Positions 1-7,155 of a stretch of DNA of 26,437 nt are shown in pieces. The position numbers were made by a program, and so were the translations under genes. Source of the stretch: Bacillota bacterium (lineage in GTDB: Bacteria > Bacillota > Clostridia > Lachnospirales > Lachnospiraceae); the NCBI GenBank assembly GCA_023389295.1, contig JAEWEO010000304.1:1-26437 (forward strand), read 5' to 3'. How positions within the stretch are numbered: the stretch's first letter is position 1; each line of letters begins with the position of its first letter. Below the pieces are notes generated by a model. That model saw nothing but the letters and a program-made list of their open reading frames with translations, did not search any database and was not told the DNA's origin.

Positions 1-164
1 GTATGCAAACTGCAGTTAAATATACTGGTGATCAATGGATGGATACTGGTAAAGATATTGCTTCCATGTATACAGGAAATTTAACACCAGAGGAAGTATT
101 ACAAAATATATCTGACCGAAGAGATGAGCAGGCAAAGCTACAAAAAGATCCCAATTGGAAATAA
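1..164 (+). CDS. C-terminal end of a family 1 extracellular sugar-binding protein (partial)
   Basis: The window opens inside a reading frame that ends with TAA at 162-164 and encodes about 53 residues. The tail contains DQWMDTGKDIASMYTG and NLTPEEVLQNISDRRDEQAK, which resembles the C-terminal helix of carbohydrate-binding lipoproteins of CUT1 ABC importers, where an 'LTPEEAL..I' segment is common. Its place just upstream of MalF- and MalG-like permeases supports this role. The protein would be lipid-anchored outside the membrane and deliver an oligosaccharide to the permeases. The N-terminus and substrate cannot be seen. Confidence 0.75.
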   Translation, partial: MQTAVKYTGDQWMDTGKDIASMYTGNLTPEEVLQNISDRRDEQAKLQKDPNWK

Positions 165-184
165 GTAAGAACCACTAGTGAATG

Positions 185-220
185 AAGGACGTAGTTTCCG
201 TTGCGGCGCTACGTCTTTCT
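185..220 (+). terminator. Hairpin with T-rich tail between binding protein and permeases
   Basis: A 7-bp perfect stem (gacgtag 188-194 with ctacgtc 209-215) can be extended by aag/ttt pairs and is followed by tttcttt. It lies between the binding-protein stop and the permease start. In sugar ABC operons such hairpins commonly attenuate downstream genes so that the binding protein is made in excess. That role is inferred from position. Confidence 0.6.
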
Positions 221-273
221 TTATAAAAAATAATCAGCTATTTCTTCCTGTATTAGAAAGGTAGGATTTATTA

Positions 274-1152
274 ATGAAGGAGAAAAGGATATACCCAATC
301 TATTTTACATTCGGTGCCATTATACTATTTGTCATGTTATTCTTCATACCCTCACTTATGGGAATGATTTATTCCTTTACAGATTGGAGCCGATATAGTG
401 AAGAAATAAATTTTGTTGGGTTAAATAATTTTACTAAAATATTTCAACAAAAATCAAATTATTTACTATTTATAAAGAATACACTGGTGTTTACGGTTGC
501 CTCAACAACGTTAAAAACGGTGTTGGCATTAGCACTAGCTCTTTTATTTACTTCAAAAATGGTTAAGGCAATAAATATTCACAGAATGATAGCCTTCTCA
601 CCACAAGTATTATCCACTTTAATCGTTGGATTAGTTTTTAAATCCATTCTTCACCCATCGAATGGTTTTTTGAATCGTTTTTTAATTCATGTAGGGTTAG
701 GTGCATTGAGGCATGACTGGTTGGGTGGGATCGATACAGCATTCAAATCAATCATTGGAGTTGATGCTTGGAAGGGTGTTGGATATGGTATGGTTATCTT
801 TATTGCTGGAATCCAAGCAATCTCTAGTGATTATTTCGAAGCAGCAAAAATAGATGGAGCGAATTTTTGGCAAATAGTGAAGCATATCATGATTCCGTGT
901 CTGGCACATACGATTGTAGTAAATGTAGTGTTGAGTATCTGTTATGGTTTAAGGGTATTTGATATTGTATATGTCGTAACGAATGGTGGACCTGGTTATG
1001 CCACCGATGTAATTAATACAGCCGTGTTCTTGGAGTTTTCCAAGGGAAATTATGCAATGGGATCAGCAATGTCTACTATATTGGCTGCCTTTACAACTAT
1101 TATTTCCTTCTTTATTCTTAGAAACTTTAACAAGATCGGAGGTAATTCATAA
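274..1152 (+). CDS. CUT1 sugar ABC transporter permease, MalF/UgpA-like
   Basis: This 292-residue membrane protein has about six hydrophobic segments, the first near residues 10-30 and the last near 262-284. The cytoplasmic EAA loop, which contacts the ATPase, is clear at about 189-200 (EAAKIDGANFWQIVKHIMIP). Length and motif fit the MalF/UgpA/LacF family of binding-protein-dependent sugar importers. The ATG at 274 follows a GAAAGG site. The stop overlaps the next ATG by one base, so the two permeases are translationally coupled and should form a heterodimer. The sugar transported cannot be read from the sequence. No ATPase gene is present here, which is usual for CUT1 systems that share MsmX-type ATPases. 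Confidence 0.93.
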   Translation: MKEKRIYPIYFTFGAIILFVMLFFIPSLMGMIYSFTDWSRYSEEINFVGLNNFTKIFQQKSNYLLFIKNTLVFTVASTTLKTVLALALALLFTSKMVKAINIHRMIAFSPQVLSTLIVGLVFKSILHPSNGFLNRFLIHVGLGALRHDWLGGIDTAFKSIIGVDAWKGVGYGMVIFIAGIQAISSDYFEAAKIDGANFWQIVKHIMIPCLAHTIVVNVVLSICYGLRVFDIVYVVTNGGPGYATDVINTAVFLEFSKGNYAMGSAMSTILAAFTTIISFFILRNFNKIGGNS

Positions 1153-1976
1153 TGAAAGGGACGAAACTTTTCTTTGCCATCATTAAAAATTTTATTGCTG
1201 TTTTATTAAGTGCCATCATATCAATCCCCTTTATTATAATTCTTCTTAATTCCTTTAAAACCCAGGGCGAGTCTTATACAATGAGTTTTTCTCTTCCGAA
1301 AAAAATAATGTGGGAGAATTATCAGGTTGTTATTGAGCGAGGTAAATTGGGATTAGCCTTTTTTAATAGCTTTTTCTACTCATTTTTCAGTACGCTTTTA
1401 CTTATTATCATTACCTTAATGGCAGCCTATGTGGTTGCCAGAAGCAGAAGAAAAATCATGAGCATAATTTATTATTTTATTATTTTTGGAATTTCATTGC
1501 CAATTAATAATATCACGTTAATGAAGGTTATGTCGGCACTTGGTTTATTTAATAATAGAGTCGGGATCATTATGCTTTATGCAACAATTGGTATCCCTAT
1601 CAGCTTTTTCATAGCACATGGATTTATTCAAGGTATTCCAAGAGAGCTAGACGAAGCCTCTATTATCGATGGTTGTGGTGCCTGGCAGTTGTTTGGTAAA
1701 ATAATAGTGCCGTTATTGAAACCTATTTTTGCAACACTATTCGTACTTAATTTTATGGGAACTTGGAATGATTTTACCATGGCGATTTATTATTTGAATG
1801 ACTCAAGAAAAATGCCGATGACGTTGGCTGTATATAATTTCTTTGGCCAATACACCCAGTCTTGGAATTTGGTTTGCGCAGATATTGTATTAACAGCTCT
1901 ACCGGTCTTAATTGTCTATATTTTGGGACAAAAATACATAGTTGATGGTATGACGTCTGGGGCGGTGAAGGGCTAG
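1152..1976 (+). CDS. CUT1 sugar ABC transporter permease, MalG/LacG-like
   Basis: This 274-residue protein starts within the stop codon of the preceding permease (TAATG), with GGAGGT just upstream. It has about six membrane spans and an EAA loop (ELDEASIIDGCGAWQLFGKI) near residues 165-185, the hallmark of MalG/LacG-type subunits. The C-terminal 'YIVDGMTSGAVKG' ending is typical of the family. With the upstream MalF-like subunit it would form the transmembrane channel of a carbohydrate importer. It is the last gene of the operon and is followed by a terminator. Confidence 0.94.
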   Translation: MKGTKLFFAIIKNFIAVLLSAIISIPFIIILLNSFKTQGESYTMSFSLPKKIMWENYQVVIERGKLGLAFFNSFFYSFFSTLLLIIITLMAAYVVARSRRKIMSIIYYFIIFGISLPINNITLMKVMSALGLFNNRVGIIMLYATIGIPISFFIAHGFIQGIPRELDEASIIDGCGAWQLFGKIIVPLLKPIFATLFVLNFMGTWNDFTMAIYYLNDSRKMPMTLAVYNFFGQYTQSWNLVCADIVLTALPVLIVYILGQKYIVDGMTSGAVKG

Positions 1977-2017
1977 AAGTTGTAATTGCATTCGCAACTT
2001 CCCAAACTTACAATGTT

Positions 2018-2070
2018 AAAGGCTGTTTCAAAACTAATTTGATTTTATTAGTGGAGAAACAGTCCTTTTT
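2018..2070 (+). terminator. Rho-independent terminator of the sugar permease operon
   Basis: The arm at 2018-2029 (aaaggctgtttc) pairs with 2056-2068 (gaaacagtcc...), with an inner ctaat/attag stem (2034-2038 and 2047-2051). A ctttttaaa tail follows. It sits about 40 nt after the last permease stop and has no competing gene. Confidence 0.75.
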
Positions 2071-2073
2071 AAA

Positions 2074-2175
2074 TCAAAAATGTTGATTCCGAAAAATCCT
2101 GCAAAAATGGTATAATCCAATTGGTTGAATTGTACTTCCAGTTGCGACTGCAGGAAGGGATTCTTGTGTCGTCAC
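2074..2175 (-). CDS. Tiny ORF with a good ribosome site (unrecognised, possibly a remnant)
   Basis: On the minus strand GTG at 2175 is preceded by AGGAGGT with about 7 nt spacing and opens a 33-codon frame (begins MTTQESLPAVATGSTIQP). I do not recognise the peptide. The frame ends right against the terminator of the opposing operon, so it may be the stump of a longer gene cut by rearrangement beside the insertion sequence. The ribosome site is its only support. Confidence 0.2.
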   Translation of the reverse strand: MTTQESLPAVATGSTIQPIGLYHFCRIFRNQHF

Positions 2176-2198
2176 TTAAAAACCTCCTCATATAATCT

Positions 2199-2246
2199 TG
2201 CGATATCTCCATAATTCTTGCGGTATCGCAGTTTTTCATTTTTTGA
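2199..2246 (+). terminator. Hairpin followed by T-rich tract
   Basis: The arms tgcgata (2199-2205) and tatcgca (2224-2230) form a 7-bp stem followed by gtttttcatttttt. On the plus strand this reads as a terminator. It may be a second terminator of the permease operon, or it may protect the insertion sequence side from read-through. The direct repeat-like ATAATcTTGCG / ATAATTcTTGCG around it is unexplained. Confidence 0.4.
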
Positions 2247-2593
2247 TAAAAGCGCTTATTTCATGGATACAAAACGTATTTTATACTTTTGATAAGAGAA
2301 AAGGGTATACTTAATAGAACGTCTTTACTTTTCCTTTATGAAGGCCTTTTATTACCCCAATTCTCTTACGGCGACAAACCTCCTATATCCAACGGGATCA
2401 TCTGAATGTCAGTGTCCTAAATTCCTTCGTTCTGCCTATCCATATATGGGTGTCGTTTCTGCTCCTAGACTGAGTCTTTGCTCTGATGGAAAAAAATCTG
2501 ACTACCGGCTCTTATCTGTTCTCTTTTTCTATTGTTCCTCGCGGCGCTGATTGCGGACGTTTTACCGGGATTCACTTAATCTGTTTTTCCTGT
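2247..2593 (-). other. Noncoding 3' flank of the IS110 transposase; candidate bridge/seek RNA region
   Basis: About 350 nt have no convincing gene. Two short plus-strand frames here lack ribosome sites and fall in sequence that belongs to the element. The stretch includes a perfect palindrome agactgagtct, a ccatatatgg palindrome near 2440-2450 and several GC-rich patches. IS110-family elements encode a structured guide RNA in one noncoding end that pairs with target and donor DNA. This is the larger noncoding end, so it is the better candidate. No fold was computed. Confidence 0.3.
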
Positions 2594-3868
2594 TTATGCT
2601 GCTATTGGTCTACGTATATCCTCCTGCATTTTCATGCTATCATAGGCTATTCCTTTACACAGGATCGCGTAGAATATACGGATTAATTTACAGCTAACTG
2701 CTATGATGGACTGCTTTTTCTTTAAGGGGTTTTTATCTCTGGATATGTAATACTGATGGATTGCCCTAAATTCCGGATTCTTTGATACCAACGGTATTAC
2801 TGCATTGAACAGAATGGCTCGAAGCCTGCTTCTTCCACGTTTACTTATGGTTGTTTGTCCTTTATGCTTTCCTGAACTGTTCTCCCTTAATGACAGTCCT
2901 GCCAACTTCTGTATCTGCTTTGGTGAGTCAAAACGTCTAATATCCCCAACCTCCGCAAGAAATCCTGATACACTTATTAAACCAGTACCTTTAATTGCAA
3001 GCATCTGACTGCTCTCCGGTATCTGTCTGCACAGCTCCTCGATGTGTTCCATAATCCTGTCATACTGTGCCTTCTTGTACTCATAATCCATAATTAGCAG
3101 CTCTATATCCATTCTTGCAGCTTCTAGGCCTTCTTTACAGCCGATGCTTTTCTGCGCCGCCTCAACCAGGGTCTTTGCCCTCTTTATACCGACTGCCCTC
3201 AGTTTTACATCTCGCCATATCTGATTAATCCCTTCCACTCCAAGCTTTATGATTTCCGAAGGCATAGGTACCTTCTTCAATATCATGATGCTGCTTTCTG
3301 CTTCAAAACTCCCAAATACATCAAGGTATTCAGGAAAATATATGCTAAACCATCTGCATATCCTGTTCTTCACTGACGTGAGTTCATTTACGATACGCTG
3401 ACGGCTTGCTGTAGCTACTCTCAGGTCTGCATAAACACCTTTGGGCACATACGGTTTGCTGTATCTTCCATCTACCACAAGCTTTGCTATTACCTTCGGA
3501 TCCTTTCTGTCGTTCTTGGTCTGGCTGTTATCGTCCAATTCCTTACTTTGCTTAACGTGATATGGATTAACCATTACAAACTGGATTTCTGCATCCTCCA
3601 AATATGCTCCGAGGCTGAACCAGTAATGCCCGGTAGGTTCTGCTCCAACGATAACAGATTTCTTTCCGTTTCGTCCCTGTAGCAATTCAATCCATTCTTT
3701 AAATGATACAATGCCTTCTCTTGTATTACTGAACTTAAATACCTTACCAAGTTCGATTCCCCTCCAGCTAAATGCCCTGGCGAAGTGTGTGGTGCTTCCA
3801 ATGTCTACTCCAACGACTAAAGTTGATTCTGTTACTTGTGCAATCCTGATATTTTGGTTATAATTCAT
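2594..3868 (-). CDS. IS110-family transposase (DEDD recombinase)
   Basis: This 424-residue recombinase has the IS110 two-domain layout. The N-terminal RuvC-like DEDD domain shows D22 (VGVDIGSTTH), E77 (GAEPTGHYW), D120 and D123 (DRKDPKVIAK). The C-terminal Transposase_20 domain contains GTGLISVSGFLAEVGDIRRF and then RENSSGKHKGQTTISKRG, where the serine at about 331-332 matches the catalytic serine position of the family. All key residues are present, so the protein may be active. The frame is open further upstream to a TTG at 3949, but ATG at 3868 is preceded by ACGGAGGT with about 7 nt spacing and is the better start. It runs opposite to its neighbours, and its ribosome site lies inside a long hairpin. 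Confidence 0.95.
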   Translation of the reverse strand: MNYNQNIRIAQVTESTLVVGVDIGSTTHFARAFSWRGIELGKVFKFSNTREGIVSFKEWIELLQGRNGKKSVIVGAEPTGHYWFSLGAYLEDAEIQFVMVNPYHVKQSKELDDNSQTKNDRKDPKVIAKLVVDGRYSKPYVPKGVYADLRVATASRQRIVNELTSVKNRICRWFSIYFPEYLDVFGSFEAESSIMILKKVPMPSEIIKLGVEGINQIWRDVKLRAVGIKRAKTLVEAAQKSIGCKEGLEAARMDIELLIMDYEYKKAQYDRIMEHIEELCRQIPESSQMLAIKGTGLISVSGFLAEVGDIRRFDSPKQIQKLAGLSLRENSSGKHKGQTTISKRGRSRLRAILFNAVIPLVSKNPEFRAIHQYYISRDKNPLKKKQSIIAVSCKLIRIFYAILCKGIAYDSMKMQEDIRRPIAA

Positions 3869-3872
3869 CTGT

Positions 3873-3939
3873 GAATACCTCCGTAAAATGTGGTTTACTA
3901 ACTGGCCAGTCAGTATCCTAATTTTACTTCGAGGTATTC
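3873..3939 (-). promoter_or_regulatory. Long hairpin that sequesters the transposase ribosome site
   Basis: Arms gaatacctc (3873-3881) and gaggtattc (3931-3939) pair perfectly over 9 bp. After a small internal loop, gtaaaat (3883-3889) and attttac (3921-3927) add 7 bp. A 10-bp perfect palindrome actggccagt (3901-3910) sits in the middle. On the minus-strand mRNA the 3' arm contains the GGAGGT of the transposase. A transcript entering from outside would fold and hide the ribosome site, as known for IS10 and IS50. Confidence 0.6.
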
Positions 3940-3949
3940 TTTTTTTCAA

Positions 3950-4202
3950 ACCTGTTATTTATTACTTAACAGGAATGCTCCTGTATTAGTTCATATTAAG
4001 ATTTGGCAAAACCATTAATATAGCATTCTTCATAGAATAAGTATGTGTATGTTGATATAGGTAAGTGAAGGTGAATTGAATCCCCATATAGTGACAATCA
4101 AATTACCAACTCCCAGGAATGTATGTATAACGCGCGCTTATTTTTACCATTATTTAGCAGATTTTCCTTTGTCTTCAAAAAACTTAAAATATTTGTATAC
4201 GA
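3950..4202. other. AT-rich intergenic stretch beside the insertion sequence
   Basis: I see no gene here. A small hairpin cctgtt/aacagg (3951-3956 and 3968-3973) lies just outside the transposase leader. It is followed by AT-rich host-like sequence and an isolated gcgcgc at about 4132-4138. The right boundary of the insertion sequence is probably near 3975-4000. Confidence 0.3.
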
Positions 4203-4231
4203 TTGTAAGTTAATATTTGCTGTTCTATAAT
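4203..4231 (+). promoter_or_regulatory. Sigma-A-type promoter of the NERD gene
   Basis: TTGTAA (4203-4208), a 17-bp spacer and a perfect TATAAT (4226-4231) lie about 58 bp ahead of the ATG at 4289. Spacing and -10 box match the housekeeping consensus. Confidence 0.65.
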
Positions 4232-4288
4232 TATGCATAATATGGAATTTTATAAAACTACGCAAACAATATACTATCTGGAGGAAAA

Positions 4289-4369
4289 ATGAAAATAAAA
4301 CTATTAGGTAGACGTTTTGAAATTAACAACAGTAAAGATGTGCAGCCGTTGAACAAATACAATGCTTGA
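4289..4369 (+). CDS. 26-residue ORF overlapping the NERD gene (leader peptide or 5' end split by a frameshift)
   Basis: ATG at 4289 follows CTGGAGGA with good spacing. The frame (starts MKIKLLGRRFEINNSKDVQP) ends at 4369, 8 nt inside the following NERD frame. The NERD ATG at 4362 has no ribosome site of its own. Either the small ORF drives the NERD gene by termination-reinitiation, or a one-base indel has split one longer gene whose natural N-terminus is this peptide. The composition does not distinguish the two. Confidence 0.5.
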   Translation: MKIKLLGRRFEINNSKDVQPLNKYNA

Positions 4370-4985
4370 ACAAATTCAAGAAATCAAAGATAAAATTATC
4401 AACCTATGTAGTGAACAAAAAGAAAAGAAAAATTCACATGACAGTAAGCGTTCTGAAGAAAATGTAGAATATGCATTGAAATGGCTGTCAAAGAAAAAAT
4501 TCACCACCATAGATAGAGATTGTAGCAATAAATATTCGGATAGTTGTATTGTTTTACGAAACGGACAGTATAAAGATGAACACCAAGAATACGACCATAT
4601 TGTTGTTTCAGATAGAGCAGTTTTTCTAATTGAAACTAAAAACTATCGTGGAAATTTTTCATTAAATGAAGATGGTGAGTGGTTTAAGATAGGGGCTGAT
4701 GGAGAAAAACATATTTTTACAAGTCCATTAATGCAAATACAACGACATCATAACTTGATGGAGAGCATATTAGAAAACTATAATCTACCAATTTACGACG
4801 TAGTTTGCCTTGCACACAAAGATAATTATATTGATAATAAACAGTATTTTAGATTTCCAATAGTACGAGTAGAATCTTTAGTGACTCATATCCAGGATTG
4901 TTATGATAGATTGTCTGAAAGTACGATCGATATGAATGAGATTGCTAAGACAATTAATAACTTCAAGATAAATGCAATTTACTAA
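4362..4985 (+). CDS. NERD (nuclease-related) domain protein
   Basis: This 207-residue protein matches the NERD domain. After a helical, charged N-terminal segment (about 1-30) comes VEYALKWLSKKKFTTIDRDC. Then follow the acidic-centre strands YDHIVVSDRAVFLIETKNYRGN (about 78-99), where the D-x-I-V...F-x-I-E-x-K pattern corresponds to the restriction-endonuclease-like core (D, ExK). It ends with a region containing ICLAH-like and RVESLV segments. The family is thought to have nuclease activity, but most members are uncharacterised. The gene depends on the upstream small ORF for translation and stands among degenerate genes, with no obvious defence partner. Confidence 0.8.
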   Translation: MLEQIQEIKDKIINLCSEQKEKKNSHDSKRSEENVEYALKWLSKKKFTTIDRDCSNKYSDSCIVLRNGQYKDEHQEYDHIVVSDRAVFLIETKNYRGNFSLNEDGEWFKIGADGEKHIFTSPLMQIQRHHNLMESILENYNLPIYDVVCLAHKDNYIDNKQYFRFPIVRVESLVTHIQDCYDRLSESTIDMNEIAKTINNFKINAIY

Positions 4986-5002
4986 TAAGGAGGACTTGAA
5001 TT

Positions 5003-5104
5003 TTGTTATTAAATAAAATTCAAAAAGCAGTATAGGATGAAAAATATGTACAAAGTCTGAGTCCTTATTTCTTATTACTATCGTCGGTATATAAAAGAAA
5101 TTAA
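5003..5104 (+). pseudogene. Short degenerate reading frame after the NERD gene
   Basis: A very good ribosome site (TAAGGAGGACT, 4986-4996) precedes TTG at 5003, which opens MLLNKIQKAV followed by TAG at 5033. The same frame then continues for 22 further codons (DEKYVQSLSPYFLLLSSVYK...) to TAA at 5104. I do not recognise the product. The strong ribosome site in front of an interrupted frame suggests a dead gene once cotranscribed with NERD. Confidence 0.3.
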
Positions 5105-5194
5105 AGTAGTGTAAGATTATACGTAAACGGTAGATAGTGGGTACTCTAGACCGTTATAAAAATTTTTGAGAAAATAGACTTAACTTTGTATCCT

Positions 5195-5228
5195 AGTTAA
5201 AAAAGTTCAGTACTCAACTTTTTTGACT
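5195..5228 (+). terminator. Symmetric A/T-rich hairpin terminator
   Basis: The arms agttaaaaaagtt (5195-5207) and aacttttttgact (5216-5228) pair over 13 bp with one G-U. The T run is in the 3' arm, so it could work on both strands. It ends the NERD unit and lies 24 nt before the next ATG. Confidence 0.55.
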
Positions 5229-5251
5229 CACTAAACGGAGGTAAGAAGTCT

Positions 5252-6106
5252 ATGAACTCAACAACAAGCATGACAACTCCCAAAATTACAAAAGAAGAGG
5301 CTATAAGTGTTCCAGCAAACCAAAATTTAGAAGTTGATGATAACGATGAAAATATAGAACTAAATACAGATAATTATGATTTTACTGTGGGTGCCAATAA
5401 TTATAATATGAACATGCATACAAGTAAAATGGTAACGGACGGAGAATATCTATACGCATGTATACCTAGTGAACTCGGAATTTTCAAATGCCTTGTTTCA
5501 AAGTGTAAAAGTATGCATAATACATCAAATAACATAGCTGATGGCGGTGTAGAAGTTATTGAGGATCTGAGGAATTCATTGGGATGATTTAGGTTGTTCC
5601 TCGCTTTCTCTATTTTTTACTGATGATAAACTTTATTATAATTGTAGCAAGTATATCGACGATAAAATAGAAAAGAAATCATATGTAATGGATTTGTACA
5701 CATCAGAAATAAAAGAACTTTCATTTGATTATGTTAGGACACTAGTTGGTGTATATGAAGACACGCTATATTATCAAAAAGCGGGGAGTTTAATGCGTAT
5801 CAATTTAGAAGGCGGTGAAGAGGAATTAGTTGTTTCAAATATATTTGATGTTGGAATTAAAACTTATTTCAATTTTGCAAATGACAAACTATATTATTTA
5901 TGGGGTAATCTGCTTTACGTGCTTCCTCTTAACCAGATTGGAGTTTCACGGCATGATTGTGAATACACAGAAATGTATCCGTATAGTTTGAATGTGCCAA
6001 TAATTGAAGATAGGGGATTATGGATATGGGGAGATAATGTTTGGACATTTGTGAATACCACAGGAGTTTATTCAACAACACTAGGGGTTGCTGAAGGTGT
6101 GTACTA
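5252..6106 (+). pseudogene. Frameshifted beta-propeller-like (DUF5050-type) protein
   Basis: ATG at 5252 follows CGGAGGT and encodes 111 residues. These include YNMNMHTSKMVTDGEYLYAC, the kind of repeat seen in DUF5050 / low-density-lipoprotein-receptor-like propellers. The frame ends at 5587. Similar sequence resumes in another frame from about 5571 (begins GIHWDDLGCSSLSLFF) and runs to TAA at 6107 with more blades (TDDKLYYN, EDTLYYQKAGSLMRI, ANDKLYYLWGNLLYVL). One indel near 5570 explains the split. The N-terminus lacks a signal peptide or membrane segment, so the 5' end is probably lost as well. Family assignment rests on the repeated '(D/N)xLYY' blade pattern only. Confidence 0.6.
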
Positions 6107-6145
6107 ATCGCAGCGATATTGAGCTAATTAAAGAATATATGATAG

Positions 6146-6448
6146 ATTTGTAAAATAAACACAGATGGATTTAGCAATACTTCACCCAATATCAAGCCCA
6201 CACAAACTCCATCAACGGAAGGTTATCAGGGGTGTCTGATCATCGGAGAGCTTCACGGAGTAGAAGTACTTGCATTACAAGGACGCTTCAATTATTTTGA
6301 TGAGCTTCTAGGACACGACATATTTACCATATTATTCCAAGCTATACTCACAGATCGAGGTAGTGAGTTTAACAAGAATAACGAGCGCAGATTAAAGCTT
6401 ATCCCCGCTAACGAGATCAACCTCACACCTCTGTTGCTGAAAAAATAA
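6146..6448 (+). pseudogene. IS30-family transposase remnant, internally deleted
   Basis: From about 6260 the frame reads GRFNYFDELLGHDIFTILFQ and then AILTDRGSEFNK, the IS30 catalytic-domain signature (normally FPVILTDxGSEF, carrying one of the DDE acids). It then jumps to RLKLIPANEINLTPLLLKK and TAA. The last part matches the usual C-terminus of IS30 transposases (IPxxEITLTPxLLKK). About 80 residues between them, including the catalytic glutamate region, are missing, and so is the N-terminal half. Before 6260 the same frame carries a Thr/Pro-rich stretch (NTSPNIKPTQTPSTEG) unlike a transposase, perhaps a fragment of the preceding surface protein. The gene is certainly inactive. Confidence 0.65.
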
Positions 6449-6713
6449 AATAGCAAACGCCCGCACCCCCAAATCTTTGATTGCTGGAATTTAGTTTTGC
6501 AAGAGATATGGCGGATCGGAAGTTAGCTTTGCAAACTGGAACCTCGGATTCCAATTCAGCTCTTGAAAATATTATATAACAGTATTTTGGTCAATATTTG
6601 GTCAAGTGATTAAAAAAGTAGTATAAATCTCTTAAAAACAGGGGGATTGATAAGAATAGACGGTACTTCAACTCCCCTCAGCTCCATTTATCAAAGAAAA
6701 ATTATCTTTAATT
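6449..6713. other. Noncoding remnant sequence after the IS30 fragment
   Basis: I see no gene. Two imperfect direct repeats, aatttagttttgcaagag (about 6488-6505) and aagttagctttgcaaactgg (about 6521-6540), may be remains of an insertion sequence end. The rest is AT-rich with stops in all frames. Confidence 0.3.
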
Positions 6714-6762
6714 AAGAAGTGCTACAAACCTAGTAAAATCAAGGGTTGTAGCACTTCTTTGT
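6714..6762 (+). terminator. Strong terminator with 14-bp perfect stem (copy 1 of a repeated hairpin)
   Basis: aagaagtgctacaa (6714-6727) pairs perfectly with ttgtagcacttctt (6746-6759), followed by ttgtg. A closely related hairpin in the same orientation stands at 18118-18159, just after pxpA, so the two bracket the liv-pxp cluster. Confidence 0.75.
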
Positions 6763-6904
6763 GTTATATATCTGAGTGAGATTGAATGTTGCAGCAGGGA
6801 TGCGAAAAAAAACAATACAATTATTGGTCTACAGCGAAATTATTTGCTGGAAGATTATTGGAAGGCAAGGTTCTTTATTATTTGAAATTTATGTAAAAAA
6901 ATTA

Positions 6905-6933
6905 TTGCATTATTTTTTAATTAGTACTATAAT
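6905..6933 (+). promoter_or_regulatory. Candidate promoter of the liv-pxp cluster
   Basis: TTGCAT (6905-6910), a 17-bp spacer and a perfect TATAAT (6928-6933). Transcription would begin near 6940 and leave a leader of about 320 nt before livK that contains both tandem hairpins. The -35 box is weak (3 of 6). Confidence 0.5.
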
Positions 6934-7021
6934 AGGCCAAGAGAAAATATATTATCAGAAAATTGTATGGTATAACATCTATTGTTTTGCATAACTATAT
7001 TATATGAGCTGAATATTAGTA

Positions 7022-7101
7022 AGAAACAAAAGGGTTTCAACAATTATCAATGATCACCTAAAAGGGTAAACATTGATAAGGGCTGAAACCCCTTTTTGTA
7101 T
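7022..7101 (+). ncRNA. Tandem leader hairpin, copy 1 (terminator-like)
   Basis: Two stacked stems: aaaagggtttca (7028-7039) with tgaaacccctttt (7084-7096), and inside it ttatcaatg (7044-7052) with cattgataa (7071-7079). An acc/ggt pair lies near the loop. It ends in a T5 run. The sequence recurs about 134 nt downstream with around 85% identity. It may be a regulatory leader RNA or a small palindromic repeat, and no known riboswitch class is recognised. Confidence 0.6.
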
Positions 7102-7155
7102 TACGATTTCATTGTTCATCCTCATACTATTATCTAGGATTATTGATAGCTAGAA

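Larger units (their letters stand above)
2250..3980 (-). mobile_element. IS110-family insertion sequence (approximate limits)
   Basis: The element consists of the minus-strand transposase and noncoding flanks with a visibly higher GC content than the host DNA beyond about 4000. I could not find terminal inverted repeats or a target duplication. That is normal for IS110-family elements, which usually lack both, so the limits given are only a guess from composition. The noncoding stretch downstream of the transposase (about 2300-2593) is long, and the upstream one is short. This layout is more like the IS1111 subgroup, where the guide (bridge/seek) RNA is encoded at the right end. Confidence 0.5.

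Noticed and set aside
2244..2263. Palindrome around aagcgctt, resembling a CcpA cre site
   Set aside because: The TG...CA spacing is 20 bp rather than the 14 bp of cre sites, and no gene start lies suitably near.
2338..2686. Two plus-strand reading frames (70 and 66 codons) opposite and beside the IS110 3' end
   Set aside because: No ribosome sites, Cys/Ser-rich composition of antisense type, and they fall in the noncoding end of the element.
3869..3949. Longer transposase start at TTG 3949 (27 extra residues)
   Set aside because: No ribosome site, basic residues unlike the family N-terminus, and the extension lies in the inverted repeat; ATG 3868 has GGAGGT.
4289..5104. NERD gene with flanking small ORFs as a defence system
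   Set aside because: Apart from the NERD domain there is no recognisable partner (helicase, kinase, methylase or toxin), and the neighbours are broken.
6776..6994. 72-codon plus-strand frame after the first repeated terminator
   Set aside because: GTG start without ribosome site, hydrophobic low-complexity product, and the candidate cluster promoter lies inside it.
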